A stretch of 64,000 nt of DNA from Mastigocoleus sp. MO_188.B34 (GTDB lineage Bacteria > Cyanobacteriota > Cyanobacteriia > Cyanobacteriales > Nostocaceae). The notes beneath the pieces were generated by a model. That model was not told the origin of the DNA. It saw nothing but the letters and a program-made list of their open reading frames with translations, and made no database searches. The stretch covers positions 1 to 64,000 of the forward strand of contig NZ_JASJDK010000016.1 of NCBI RefSeq assembly GCF_030065675.1. Direction: 5' to 3'. This document shows positions 19,410 through 29,086 of the stretch, in pieces (position 1 is the first letter of the stretch; each line of letters begins with the position of its first letter). Both the position numbers and the translations under genes were made by a program.

Positions 19410-22400
19410 TTAAGCTGTCACTCCTTCCAATTCTTCATCGGTCAGATCGTATAATTCCCGCAACTTCTGTAATTTATCATCATTAACTTCCCAAAAACCT
19501 CGCCCGTGGGCTTCTAGCATTCTCGCTACAATGTTACGAAACGCCTCAGGATTACTTTTACGTAACTTTTCTGCCATTTCTGCATCCAAAGCGTAGGTAT
19601 CTGCGGCTTGGTCGTATACCCAATCGTCAGTAAAATCAGCAGTACCACCCCAACCAATCAAGGCTGTCATACGTTGGGAAATTTCGTAAGCACCACCGGA
19701 ACCCTGATCCGCCATTGCTTCAGCCCATTTAGGGTTTAACAATTTGCTGCGATACTCCATTCGCAATAAATCGTCTAAGTTTCGAGGGGTAGTATCTTTA
19801 GAAAAACTTTCCACAAAACTGGTTGTGACTTTTTTCCCGGTTTGTTTTTCTGCAGCTTTCTTTAAGCCGCCAGTATTAGCGTAATATTCCTGAATATCAG
19901 TTAAACCGTATTCAACCGAATCAATTTCTTGGACAATGTGATCGGTACTTTGCAGCAATTGAGTTAGTACTTCCGGACGAGCTTGTCCTTTATCTTTTCT
20001 ACCATAACTAAAAACATTCCGACCTTCCCAAGTCTTTCCTAACTCTTCCCCTGATTCCCAATTTCCATCAACAACTTGGTCATTTACTAAGGAACCAAAA
20101 TCACCCGCAGGATTGGAAAATAGTCTTGCAGATACGTTTTCTACTCCTTGTGCTTTTAATGCTAAAGCATGTTTTTTGATAAAATTCTGGTCTTCCGGTT
20201 CATCCGCGATCGCAGCACGTTGAAACAAATCGTCTAACAACTCAATAATATTCACAAAACTATCGCGGAAAATCCCCGATAAATTCCCTAGTACATCAAT
20301 CCGCGGATGTCCCACATCAGCCAAAGGTTTGAGTTCGTAACGGACAATTCTTCCGGTACCTTCTTTCACGGGTTCTGCACCAACTAATTCCAGGAGAATA
20401 CCTAAAGATTCACCCTTAGTTTTAATTGCATCCAAACCCCATAACATTACCGCTACGGTTTCTGGATAACTTCCTTCCTGCTGCAAATGTTGACTAATAA
20501 TTTTCTTTGCAATTTCCCGTCCCCGTTCGTAAGCGCCAGGAGAAGGCATACGATAGGGATCTAAAGCATGAATATTTCTTCCTGTCGGTAAAACACCAGG
20601 ACCATCCCGTAATAAATCTCCTCCAGGTGCGGGGGGAATATACTCCCCATTCAAACCCCGTAACAAATTTGTTAACTCATCCGTACTCTGCATTAACAGA
20701 TCATGAACTAACTTTTTATGTTCGTGTTTGTCTGAGTCTTCCTGTATTTCTACTTCTTCTAACTCTTCTTCCCCAAAATAAGCTTCTAAATATGATCGCA
20801 TTTCTTCGTCGTTCGGTGCTTCACCTAACACATGCAACCCAGAGGAAAACAGACGATTTTCCAAAACCTGCAAATATTCGTACAAATCTACCAAATAATC
20901 CCTAAAAGCGCGATCGCTGAACATGCGCACGTTTTCCGGACTGAAGGGAATACCCAAACGCTTTGCTTCTGTAAACGGACAATCTGCATCTAAACCCGTA
21001 TCCACAATCTTTTTACAAATTGCTTCTTTGAGAGCATAATTCTTTTCCGGATCTTCCCGATATTCAGAAATTAAATCCCGCAGTGCTACCAATTCTTTAT
21101 ACAGTCCCGCACGACCGTAAGGCGGTACATTGTGGGAAATTAACACCCCATAACCGCGCCGCTTCGCCAAAATTGATTCAGAAGGGTTATTCGCCGCATA
21201 TATGTATAAATTCGGCAAATCTCCCAACAAAATATCTGACCAAGAATAACCAGTATTACCCAAGGGCGAACCTGGTAACCATTCCACAGTTCCATGCATC
21301 CCAAAATGCACGATCGCATCTGCGGAAAACTCATTTTGCAACCACTTATAATAAGCTGCATATTGGGGATGGGGTGTTAAATCCCGTTCAAACATTAACC
21401 GCATTGGATCCCCTTGAATTCCCAAAGGTGGTTGTACCCCAATCCACACATTACCTAGTTGAATTCCACCAACTTGCAACTCATTATCAAAGGTTTTAAT
21501 ACCAGTACCTGTCAAAGATTTCCACTGTTTTTCGATGCGAGAAGTACCTAAATATCCCAACCATTGTTCTAAACTACGGGCTTTGACACTAGAACCTACT
21601 CGACGATTATCGTCATTTGCTTGAGATATATTTTGAGATGCAAATTCTTCTTTGTTGACCGGATTTTCATCTGCTTCCTTAACCCAACGAATTAATTCTT
21701 CAGGATCTTGGGGTAATTCGCCAACATCATAACCTTGGTCTTTTAATGAATGCAGGAATTTTAATAGACTACGAGGAACATTTAATAATGCAGCAGTACC
21801 CGTAGCCCCATATCCAGGGGGAAAACCATAGAGAATAACCGCGACTTTCCGTTCAGATGCAGGTTTTTGTCTGAGATTTACCCAGCTTTTGACTCGACCG
21901 ATTAATCTTTGTACCCGTTCAGGAACTAGATAAATATCTTCTCCCACCAAACCACCCAAAGGAACAGTATCAATCGCTCCATCTAATTCGGGTAAAGCAT
22001 ATAAAACCACACTTTGCAATCCACCAATTCCCTGACGCGTCCAGGAATAAATATCTTGAATTAACAACGGTGCAGCAACAATATAAGGTACATTTTTTGC
22101 GGTGAGAATATTTACAGCAATTTGGGTTTGACGTCCCGCTTCCATGGAACCTGCGGGTCCACCCACCAAGGGAAAACCAATGGTAGAAACAATTCCATCA
22201 ACCTTGACCGCTTCCTTAGATAAAGAAAGAGTTTCGACCTTACCTTGCTGACGTTGCTGAGTTTCATATTCACTCGTCATCCAATCCCTGACAGCAACAT
22301 GTCCTTCCACACCATTAATGAAAATCGGTAAAGGAATTAAACCCGCAGCCTCAAAACGGCGAATTAACTGGGGAATATATGGTTGTTTGGTAATAACGTG

Positions 22401-23162
22401 TTTACGGTAAAGGAGAATTCCGATGACTGGGGATTTGCGATTTCTTACTTCTGAATTTTGTACAGACGTACCATGGTACGTCTGTACGTTATTTTGGTAC
22501 CATTCTAAATATGCGCGAGGAGATTCGAAATAACCTTGGTAATCGGGATGCAATAACCCCATATTCGGAGTCTCTATTGGTTGAGGAATATCACCAACTT
22601 GCAAATCCAAATATTTTTCTGCTAGCGTCCAGAATAAAGCAGCGACATTCTCAGAACCACCAGCATTCCAATAACCATAAATAATTAACCAGTTGCGTAG
22701 GTCTTGCACCTTCTGTACTGGAACATACTTTAATAATTTAGGACCAACCTTTAAAAAACTAATATAACCAGCTAATTTATCTTCTTCCCGTCCATTACCA
22801 AACTTATCAAGGATAAATTTTACCGGTTTGGGCATTCCTTTGGGCTTGTCACCAATGGAAAACGCACCAATCTTGGTGCAACTCATCAATTCCAATGCAG
22901 ACTCAAACACCAACCGGATGGGAATATTACTAATGCGATCGCTAATCCACAAAACTTGGTCGTAGTCAAATAATAAACTGGCAAAAAATACATCTGCACC
23001 ATCAAGTGCTGCTTCTACCTCAGCACGTTTAGTATTGATATCCCTGTCACTAAATACCCGAATATCTAATTGCGGACAGCGAGATATCGCCACTTTTGCT
23101 GCTTTACGGTACAAGTCAGCATTGAAAGATTCAAACCCTGCGATCAAGACGATGCGTTTCAT
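19410..23162 (-). CDS. bchH: Magnesium chelatase H-subunit family protein (BchH/ChlH paralogue)
   Basis: A 1250-residue member of the BchH/ChlH family, the porphyrin-binding subunit that inserts Mg2+ into protoporphyrin IX together with the I and D subunits. An N-terminal DUF3479-like domain (about 1-160) is followed by the large CobN/Mg-chelatase domain, with VIGILLYRKHVITKQPYIP and IVHFGMHGTVEWLPG. The N-terminus differs from the longer cyanobacterial ChlH (about 1330 residues), and CobN-type N-terminal features are absent. This is therefore probably a second, BchH-like paralogue. Residues about 226-234 are encoded by a 28-bp palindrome inserted in frame (22460-22487). Mg versus Co specificity is inferred from similarity. 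Confidence 0.87.
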   Translation of the reverse strand: MKRIVLIAGFESFNADLYRKAAKVAISRCPQLDIRVFSDRDINTKRAEVEAALDGADVFFASLLFDYDQVLWISDRISNIPIRLVFESALELMSCTKIGAFSIGDKPKGMPKPVKFILDKFGNGREEDKLAGYISFLKVGPKLLKYVPVQKVQDLRNWLIIYGYWNAGGSENVAALFWTLAEKYLDLQVGDIPQPIETPNMGLLHPDYQGYFESPRAYLEWYQNNVQTYHGTSVQNSEVRNRKSPVIGILLYRKHVITKQPYIPQLIRRFEAAGLIPLPIFINGVEGHVAVRDWMTSEYETQQRQQGKVETLSLSKEAVKVDGIVSTIGFPLVGGPAGSMEAGRQTQIAVNILTAKNVPYIVAAPLLIQDIYSWTRQGIGGLQSVVLYALPELDGAIDTVPLGGLVGEDIYLVPERVQRLIGRVKSWVNLRQKPASERKVAVILYGFPPGYGATGTAALLNVPRSLLKFLHSLKDQGYDVGELPQDPEELIRWVKEADENPVNKEEFASQNISQANDDNRRVGSSVKARSLEQWLGYLGTSRIEKQWKSLTGTGIKTFDNELQVGGIQLGNVWIGVQPPLGIQGDPMRLMFERDLTPHPQYAAYYKWLQNEFSADAIVHFGMHGTVEWLPGSPLGNTGYSWSDILLGDLPNLYIYAANNPSESILAKRRGYGVLISHNVPPYGRAGLYKELVALRDLISEYREDPEKNYALKEAICKKIVDTGLDADCPFTEAKRLGIPFSPENVRMFSDRAFRDYLVDLYEYLQVLENRLFSSGLHVLGEAPNDEEMRSYLEAYFGEEELEEVEIQEDSDKHEHKKLVHDLLMQSTDELTNLLRGLNGEYIPPAPGGDLLRDGPGVLPTGRNIHALDPYRMPSPGAYERGREIAKKIISQHLQQEGSYPETVAVMLWGLDAIKTKGESLGILLELVGAEPVKEGTGRIVRYELKPLADVGHPRIDVLGNLSGIFRDSFVNIIELLDDLFQRAAIADEPEDQNFIKKHALALKAQGVENVSARLFSNPAGDFGSLVNDQVVDGNWESGEELGKTWEGRNVFSYGRKDKGQARPEVLTQLLQSTDHIVQEIDSVEYGLTDIQEYYANTGGLKKAAEKQTGKKVTTSFVESFSKDTTPRNLDDLLRMEYRSKLLNPKWAEAMADQGSGGAYEISQRMTALIGWGGTADFTDDWVYDQAADTYALDAEMAEKLRKSNPEAFRNIVARMLEAHGRGFWEVNDDKLQKLRELYDLTDEELEGVTA
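22460..22487. repeat. 28-bp palindrome inside the bchH-like gene
   Basis: A perfect 28-bp palindrome with arms beginning GTACAGACGTACC and centre CATG. It has the same length and architecture as the intergenic GTAGAGACGT palindromes but with G-to-C changes in the arms. It encodes part of a roughly 20-residue stretch between EWYQ and SPVIGILLYR that looks like an insertion. Confidence 0.85.
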
Positions 23163-23348
23163 TTACCACAACCGAAAATAGTCTCTCCTTCATAAATCTT
23201 AAACTAGCTCATAGTTTTAGTGTTACCTCACGTTATTCTATTTGACTCTATTCTATTTAATTTATTTCCTGGTTACCTTCATCAATAGTTAATATCCTGG
23301 ATGGAAAGAAAGTCTTTATATTAGTAGGTAGTTAAGCTTTTCTCCCTC

Positions 23349-24134
23349 ATGAATTTACCAGAAAACTTAAATTTAAATTTACCTGTTAAAATACCCGAGC
23401 AGGTTGAGAAGGCAAAACAAATTGTGCATCAAGGATTCAACTCTTGGAGTGAAAATGCACAACAAATTGGTGAATCTTGGCAAATTACAGCAGATCAAGT
23501 TACGGATAAATTTGTTAATAAATTTACTGCTACTACTGAGCAAGCTAAAGATTCTTTAGGGAATACATTTCAAATAGCAATAGACTCTTCCTTTGGTCAT
23601 TTTTTAGACAAACATCCGGCATTTTTTAAGCTGACACAAATTTTTGTTTGGGGTGTTAACCACCCAATTATTAGTGTAATCGTGATTATATTTGCAATAG
23701 CTCTAATTTTCAGCTTCATTAAGGCTATTGTTAGATTAATTGAATCGGCAAGTTTATCTATTATTCGATTACCTTTACAGTTACTTCAGGCCGGTTTAAA
23801 GTTAAGCTTTTTATATTTGAATAAACTTATCAAACTATTATTTATAAAATTTAAATACAGGCACCTAACCGATTCACCTGACAAGCAAAATATTAATATA
23901 TCGAATAATTCACAAATATTACCAGTAGTAGGGGAAAAATTTGTTTATCTAGAAAAACAACAAAGATTGAAGGAAATTTCCAGCCGGTTAGCAGATATTC
24001 AAAAAGAACAACATCAATTATTGCATGAGGCTGCATCAATTCTAAATACTGAACCAGTTTCAGATTCTGACTTAGATTCAGGTTCAAATATAGATTTAAA
24101 TTCTAGTTCAAATTCAAATTCCATTCAGATTTAA
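23349..24134 (+). CDS. Membrane protein with coiled-coil regions, unknown
   Basis: A 261-residue product with an amphipathic, Gln/Glu-rich N-terminal region (1-90), a hydrophobic stretch with one or two spans at about 105-135, further hydrophobic and basic helices, and a probable coiled coil at about 200-233 (LKEISSRLADIQKEQHQLL). The C-terminus is a Ser/Asn/Asp-rich low-complexity tail built from short repeats. It resembles uncharacterised cyanobacterial membrane proteins. No function can be given. Confidence 0.6.
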   Translation: MNLPENLNLNLPVKIPEQVEKAKQIVHQGFNSWSENAQQIGESWQITADQVTDKFVNKFTATTEQAKDSLGNTFQIAIDSSFGHFLDKHPAFFKLTQIFVWGVNHPIISVIVIIFAIALIFSFIKAIVRLIESASLSIIRLPLQLLQAGLKLSFLYLNKLIKLLFIKFKYRHLTDSPDKQNINISNNSQILPVVGEKFVYLEKQQRLKEISSRLADIQKEQHQLLHEAASILNTEPVSDSDLDSGSNIDLNSSSNSNSIQI

Positions 24135-24334
24135 ATTCAGACTTCAAGTCAGATTTGAACTCTGAGAACATCAGACAAAATTAAGATTAACCTCATTACC
24201 GGTATCAGGTGAAGTATTGTCTTGTGAATAGGTCAAAATATTCGACTTGTGATAATTTTTCTCTGTTCGCTAATATTGAGTGTTTATTTGATATTATCAA
24301 CAGTAAATTATGAAATGATATTTCGAATGTTTGT

Positions 24335-24979
24335 ATGTCAAAATCAAAGCAATCCACACAAATATTCCGCCAATGGATCATTACAAATCTAATTGGATTC
24401 TGTGCCAGTATACCTTTTGGCTTTGGCATGAACTGGTTATTAAATAAAACTTTTATCCAGCTTCAATCAAATAAAATTTTATATATAATTCTAATTTATG
24501 GTTTTGTTGGCATAATTATTGGTATTGCTCAATGGGTAATTTTAAAACAATATTTACCTAAAATCAGCACTATGTGGATTTTAAGTAATGCTTTAGCTTT
24601 ACCTCTGGGAGTTTACACTTTTTTAGTAGTTGGCATAAATACTAGTAATATTTTATTTCCGTACTTTGGTGATGTGATCGCCGTGGGTATTTTAGCTGCT
24701 ATTGCAAGTGGACTAGGTGGGGGGATAGCTGGATTAACTCAGTGGTGTTTGCTAAAAAAGTGGATAGTTCACCGATATTTTGCCATCATTTGGATTTTTT
24801 CTTCCCTCGTAAGTTGCGTACTTGCTGCCTTTATAAGTGTCACAATATCAGTTCTGATTAATGTTTCCCACTTCCCCTGGAATTGGATAGAATTAGCGAT
24901 CGCATCTGCTATTTTATACAGCGTTATAACAGGGCGAGTGTTATATTGGTTCTTACTCCATCGTGAAAATCCCGCTTGA
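24335..24979 (+). CDS. Polytopic membrane protein with internal repeat, unknown
   Basis: A 214-residue hydrophobic protein with about six membrane spans. Two halves each contain a similar motif after a span (QWVILKQYLP and QWCLLKKWIV), suggesting an internal duplication of about 90 residues. This pattern is seen in uncharacterised cyanobacterial membrane proteins. A weak 5-bp hairpin followed by T's lies about 55 bp downstream. Function is unknown. Confidence 0.6.
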   Translation: MSKSKQSTQIFRQWIITNLIGFCASIPFGFGMNWLLNKTFIQLQSNKILYIILIYGFVGIIIGIAQWVILKQYLPKISTMWILSNALALPLGVYTFLVVGINTSNILFPYFGDVIAVGILAAIASGLGGGIAGLTQWCLLKKWIVHRYFAIIWIFSSLVSCVLAAFISVTISVLINVSHFPWNWIELAIASAILYSVITGRVLYWFLLHRENPA

Positions 24980-25514
24980 TAACTAAGTAAGAAAAGATTA
25001 ATAAAAAATAAAGAATAAAATACAACCGTAGAAAGTCTTCTTTGAGGACTTAATTTTTATGCCTACTTCTAATTAAATCGAAGTAATTTAGTATTTTTCC
25101 GAAAAGATAAAACTCTAAATTGTGGTTATTTAGTAGAAGATAATTGTAAATTTGAGACTTATACAAGATCTAATTTTTAATTAAGGCTTGAAAGGCTCAA
25201 AATTTTTGTCACTACTATGGGAAAATTATACTACTTTAAACTTCGTCAGAGCATATTTACTCCCCTCGCTCTAGATTAATTAGGCTAGTATGACTTTAGA
25301 TATATGTCACAAAAGATATATGTCACAAAGGTTGATTATGTCCATTTAACTTTTGTCAGCCTAATAATATAAAAATCTTTCAACTCCGGTGGAGATAGAG
25401 AAAGTAATACTGCACACATCAAGAATGACACAGCAAAGGGATTGCATCGTAAGCTTTTGATGTTGATAGCCAGAAAAAGCAATATAGGTTAAAACAAATA
25501 CTGAGGAATAAAAA
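24980..25514. other. Intergenic region upstream of the NfeD/flotillin genes
   Basis: No gene. Two direct copies of ATATATGTCACAAA at about 25301-25329 lie about 190 bp upstream of the NfeD-like gene and could be a regulator site. This is an observation only. Confidence 0.45.
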
Positions 25515-25850
25515 ATGAACCTTCAAATATTAATATTTGTAGCGATCGCAATCATTATTGGTATGTGCTGTGGTGCAGTAATTGTTTTTTTTATTGTTGT
25601 CCAACGCCGTCGCCAAAAAGTCGATAGTTTAGTATCTACTAAAAGTTTGATTGGTCTTTTGGCTACAGTAGAGATTCCTTTTGATAGAACATGTAAAGGC
25701 AAAGTACGCATAAAAATCAAAGGATCCATGCTTGATTTTACTGCTGGTACGGATGACCCTATAGGTTTTAAAGCTGGAGATAAAGTCTTAATTGTGGAAA
25801 CAAAGGAAAATCAAGTGTGGGTTGTAGGTGAAAATTATTTGAATCGTTAG
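25515..25850 (+). CDS. NfeD-like membrane protein with C-terminal OB fold
   Basis: A 111-residue protein with one N-terminal transmembrane helix (residues 4-28) followed by a beta-rich domain of the NfeD C-terminal type (GLLATVEIPFDRTCKGKVRI through DKVLIVETKENQVWVV). NfeD proteins work with flotillins in membrane microdomains, and a flotillin-family gene follows 126 bp downstream. The start ATG is supported by GAGGA seven bases upstream. The gap before the next gene carries TTACTTCTTAC-type short repeats. Confidence 0.75.
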   Translation: MNLQILIFVAIAIIIGMCCGAVIVFFIVVQRRRQKVDSLVSTKSLIGLLATVEIPFDRTCKGKVRIKIKGSMLDFTAGTDDPIGFKAGDKVLIVETKENQVWVVGENYLNR

Positions 25851-25976
25851 GGGTTTGGGACTGACGACTAGGGACTGGGGATTGGCGATTGGGATATTAT
25901 CAATCACTAATTACTTTTTACTCTTTACTTCTTACTTCTTACTCCTTACTTCTTACTCATTACTTATAAAAAACCT

Positions 25977-27338
25977 ATGTCAATGAAATATTTTTTACAA
26001 CAAAACCCTCAAACAGTAACTGTTGCACAAGTCGATTCTAGACGTCCTTTAAATATCCAAAAAAGCCAGATTGATGGAGCACTCATCACTAGCTTACCCA
26101 TTGCTTTAGGTATCTTTGGCGTCGTTTTATTTGTATGGTTTATCAAATCTTGTTTGTGTATTTGTAAGCCCAATGAAGTACTAGTTATTTCTGGTCGGAA
26201 GTGGAAAACTAAAGACGGACAGGAATTAGGATATCGAGTTTTAGCTGGCGGTCGGGCGATTCGTATTCCCATTGTGGAAACAGTTAAACGCATGGACGTA
26301 ACTACTATGCCTGTTCCTGTAGAGGTAAAAAATGCTTATTCTAAAGGTGGGACGCCATTAAATATTCAAGCTATTGCTAACGTTAAATTATCGAGCGACC
26401 CAACAATTGTCGGTAATGCAATTGAAAGATTTTTAGAGAGCGATCGCAAAAAAATTCTCCGGGTAGCAAGGGAAACCCTAGAAGGTAACCTACGGGGGGT
26501 TGTTGCAGCTCTTACTCCGGAACAAGTTAATGAAGACCGCTTACAATTTGTCGAACGTATTACTTCGGACGTTAGTCGCGATTTGATGAAATTGGGTCTA
26601 CAAATTGATACTTTGAAAATCCAGAGTGTTTCCGATAACGTAGGTTATCTCAGTTCTATTAGTCGTAGCCGCATTGCAGCAATTGTTAGAGATGCAGAGA
26701 TTGCGGAATCAGACGCCATTCGCGAAGCAGAACAAGTAGAAGCCCAATGTCAACAAGAAGCAGAAGTTGCTAAAACTCAAAATCAGATTATAGTTCAGGA
26801 AAAAGAAAACGAACTACGGGAATTTAAAGCTAAGTTAGAACAAAGAGCACGTTCTGAAGAAGAAGTTAGTATCGCCACAGCTAAGGAAAAACGCGCATTA
26901 TTTGAGCAAAAATTACAACAACTTAGGGCAGAATTAGAACGTTTGCGCTTGGAAGCTGATGAAGTACTTCCAGCAAAAGCACAACAACAAGCACAAGAAC
27001 TACAAGCCCGTGGTGAAGCGGCTGTAATTGCAGAAAATGCTAAAGCTGCCGCTCTAGTTAATGAAATGCTGTCTCTAGTATGGCAAGAAACTGGTACTGA
27101 TGCATCACAGTTATTTTTAATTCAAAAAATTGAACAAATACTTTCTGAAGCCGTAGAAATTCCCGGAAGACTTCAACTAGATAAAATCAATGTTGTAGAT
27201 AACGGCGATGGTAAATCTCTAGCAAGTCTGGTAAAAGTTTACCCAGCAATATTAAACCAGTACTTAGAGAGCATTCATCAGACTATTGGTATCGATGTCA
27301 TTGGAACTTTAACTAGCAATAAAGCTGTTGAAAGTTAG
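25977..27338 (+). CDS. Flotillin family protein 1 (SPFH domain)
   Basis: A 453-residue membrane scaffold protein. A transmembrane helix at about residues 36-58 is followed by CKPNEVLVISGRK, the usual opening of the SPFH domain. That domain runs to about residue 230 (ARETLEGNLRGVVAALTPEQVNED in its second half). A long Ala/Glu/Gln-rich coiled coil (about 230-375) precedes a flotillin C-terminal oligomerisation region. Flotillins organise membrane microdomains and oligomerise through the coiled coil. The adjacent NfeD-like and second flotillin genes support the call. Confidence 0.9.
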   Translation: MSMKYFLQQNPQTVTVAQVDSRRPLNIQKSQIDGALITSLPIALGIFGVVLFVWFIKSCLCICKPNEVLVISGRKWKTKDGQELGYRVLAGGRAIRIPIVETVKRMDVTTMPVPVEVKNAYSKGGTPLNIQAIANVKLSSDPTIVGNAIERFLESDRKKILRVARETLEGNLRGVVAALTPEQVNEDRLQFVERITSDVSRDLMKLGLQIDTLKIQSVSDNVGYLSSISRSRIAAIVRDAEIAESDAIREAEQVEAQCQQEAEVAKTQNQIIVQEKENELREFKAKLEQRARSEEEVSIATAKEKRALFEQKLQQLRAELERLRLEADEVLPAKAQQQAQELQARGEAAVIAENAKAAALVNEMLSLVWQETGTDASQLFLIQKIEQILSEAVEIPGRLQLDKINVVDNGDGKSLASLVKVYPAILNQYLESIHQTIGIDVIGTLTSNKAVES

Positions 27339-27528
27339 TTATTCCAATTTAATTCTAAATTCCAATTTAATTACCAAAAGTTCAAAATTCAAAAATTTGA
27401 GGAATACCGATTAAGTGTAGGGTGCTATTAGCGTTAGCGTAACGCACCATTCCAAATTTTAGAATTACGGGTTGTTAAATTCTGATTTCTTAATCTCGAA
27501 ATTTGATCTTTAATCACAAGTAATAAAT

Positions 27529-28803
27529 ATGATAGAAATAATCAGTTTACTCCTGGGTATTTTCGGCGCAGGTTCAGCAGCTACTTACTGGATAATCCGT
27601 TACTTTTATCACATATGTCAGCCGAATGAAGTATTAATTTTTGCTGGCGGAAAACATAGAACTTCTACTGGCGGTCAAGTAGGATATCGCCTAGTTAAGG
27701 GTGGTAGTAGTATTCAAACCCCATTGTTAGAGCGGACTTTCCGCATGGATTTGAGTAACATGATTATTGACCTTAAGGTCGCAAATGCTTACTCAAAAGG
27801 CGGTATTCCCCTCACAGTTGAAGGGGTTGCAAACATTAAAATTGCTGGAGAAGAACCAGTTATTCACAATGCAATTGAACGCCTGTTAGGTAAAAGTCGC
27901 AAACAAATAGAACAACTAGCAAAGGAAACCTTAGAAGGTAATCTCCGGGGTGTTTTAGCAAGTTTGACACCAGAACAGGTCAACGAAGATAAAATTGCTT
28001 TTGCTAAAAGCTTATTAGAAGAAGCTGAAGACGATCTAGAAAAACTGGGCTTAGCTTTGGATAGTTTGCAAATCCAAAATATTTCCGATGATGTCCATTA
28101 CCTTGATTCTCTGGGACGCAAACAACAAGCTGAATTGCTACGTAATGCACGGATAGGAGAAGCAAAAGCCAAAGCAAAATCCGAAATTCGGAGTTCGGAA
28201 AACGAAAAGTTAGTAGCTCTACGAAAAATAGAAAAAGAATTGGAAGTTACAAAAGCTGATGCGGAAAGACGGGTAAGAAATGCACTTTCCAAACGAGTAG
28301 CATTAGTAGCGGAAGCAGAAGCTACTGTAGGAACGCAAATTGCGAAGACACAAGCAGAAGTTGCGGTACAAACCGAGCGCATTAAACAGGTCGAACAGCA
28401 ATTAATTGCAGATGTACTCGCACCCGCTGAAGCTGAATGCGAACGAGCGATCGCTAAAGCGAAAGGTGATGCAGCTAGCATTGTTGAAGATGGGAAAGCA
28501 CAAGCTGATGGTATTAAGAGCTTAGCTGAGTCTTGGGTTGCTGCTGGCGATAGCGCCAAAGAAATTTTCTTACTGCAAAAATTAGATGTGTTGCTTAAAG
28601 CGATGTCATCGAGTATTCCTGAAGTCGCAGTGGAAAATGTCACCATGATTGATGGTAATAGTGGTAGTAATGCAACCAAGATGGCGGCTTTTATCGAGCA
28701 ATTGAGACAAGCTACCGGTTTAGATGTTGCAGAAATTATTAATCAATTAAGTGAAGGGAAAAAACTCAAAAGTGCAGAAGTGAAAATAGATCCGAAGCAC
28801 TAA
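27529..28803 (+). CDS. Flotillin family protein 2 (SPFH domain)
   Basis: A 424-residue paralogue of the preceding flotillin with the same order: an N-terminal membrane helix (about 1-25), CQPNEVLIFAGGKH opening the SPFH domain, KETLEGNLRGVLASLTPEQ, then a long Ala/Glu-rich coiled coil and a C-terminal oligomerisation segment. The two probably form hetero-oligomers. The 190-bp gap between them contains a short repeat with GTTAGCGTAACGCACC, so they may or may not be one transcript. Confidence 0.9.
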   Translation: MIEIISLLLGIFGAGSAATYWIIRYFYHICQPNEVLIFAGGKHRTSTGGQVGYRLVKGGSSIQTPLLERTFRMDLSNMIIDLKVANAYSKGGIPLTVEGVANIKIAGEEPVIHNAIERLLGKSRKQIEQLAKETLEGNLRGVLASLTPEQVNEDKIAFAKSLLEEAEDDLEKLGLALDSLQIQNISDDVHYLDSLGRKQQAELLRNARIGEAKAKAKSEIRSSENEKLVALRKIEKELEVTKADAERRVRNALSKRVALVAEAEATVGTQIAKTQAEVAVQTERIKQVEQQLIADVLAPAEAECERAIAKAKGDAASIVEDGKAQADGIKSLAESWVAAGDSAKEIFLLQKLDVLLKAMSSSIPEVAVENVTMIDGNSGSNATKMAAFIEQLRQATGLDVAEIINQLSEGKKLKSAEVKIDPKH

Positions 28804-29086
28804 CGCAACTTGTAGGGCGATCGCCACCCCGTACATTGCGATCGCAATGCTTAATTCTTAATTTTTGGTGTTAAGAATCTAGCGGTTCTCGGTAGAGTGT
28901 AGTGTAATACGCTCTGTAGAGACGTGAAATTACCCTGCGGGGTGCTGCACGAACACGTCTCTAACAAGAAATTAAGAAATTAAGAAATTCAATTATCTGA
29001 ACTGTATTAGGCTATAAACCTTCATATCAAAGATTTAAACAGAGAGTGCATCAAAAGAATGAATATGCTTACATTCCGATAAATTA
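28804..29086. repeat. Repeat-rich spacer with a degenerate GTAGAGACGT element
   Basis: GTAGAGACGTG at 28916 and CACGTCTCTAAC ending at 28965 are inverted arms of the same palindrome family, here separated by about 27 bp. HIP1 octamers occur near 28818 and 28841. No gene. Confidence 0.6.

Noticed and set aside
20507-20905. Long plus-strand frames inside the bchH-like gene
   Set aside because: Shadows of the opposite-strand gene, whose protein is clearly conserved.
28098-28679. 193-codon minus-strand frame inside flotillin 2
   Set aside because: Ala/Ser-rich shadow of the coiled-coil coding sequence on the other strand.
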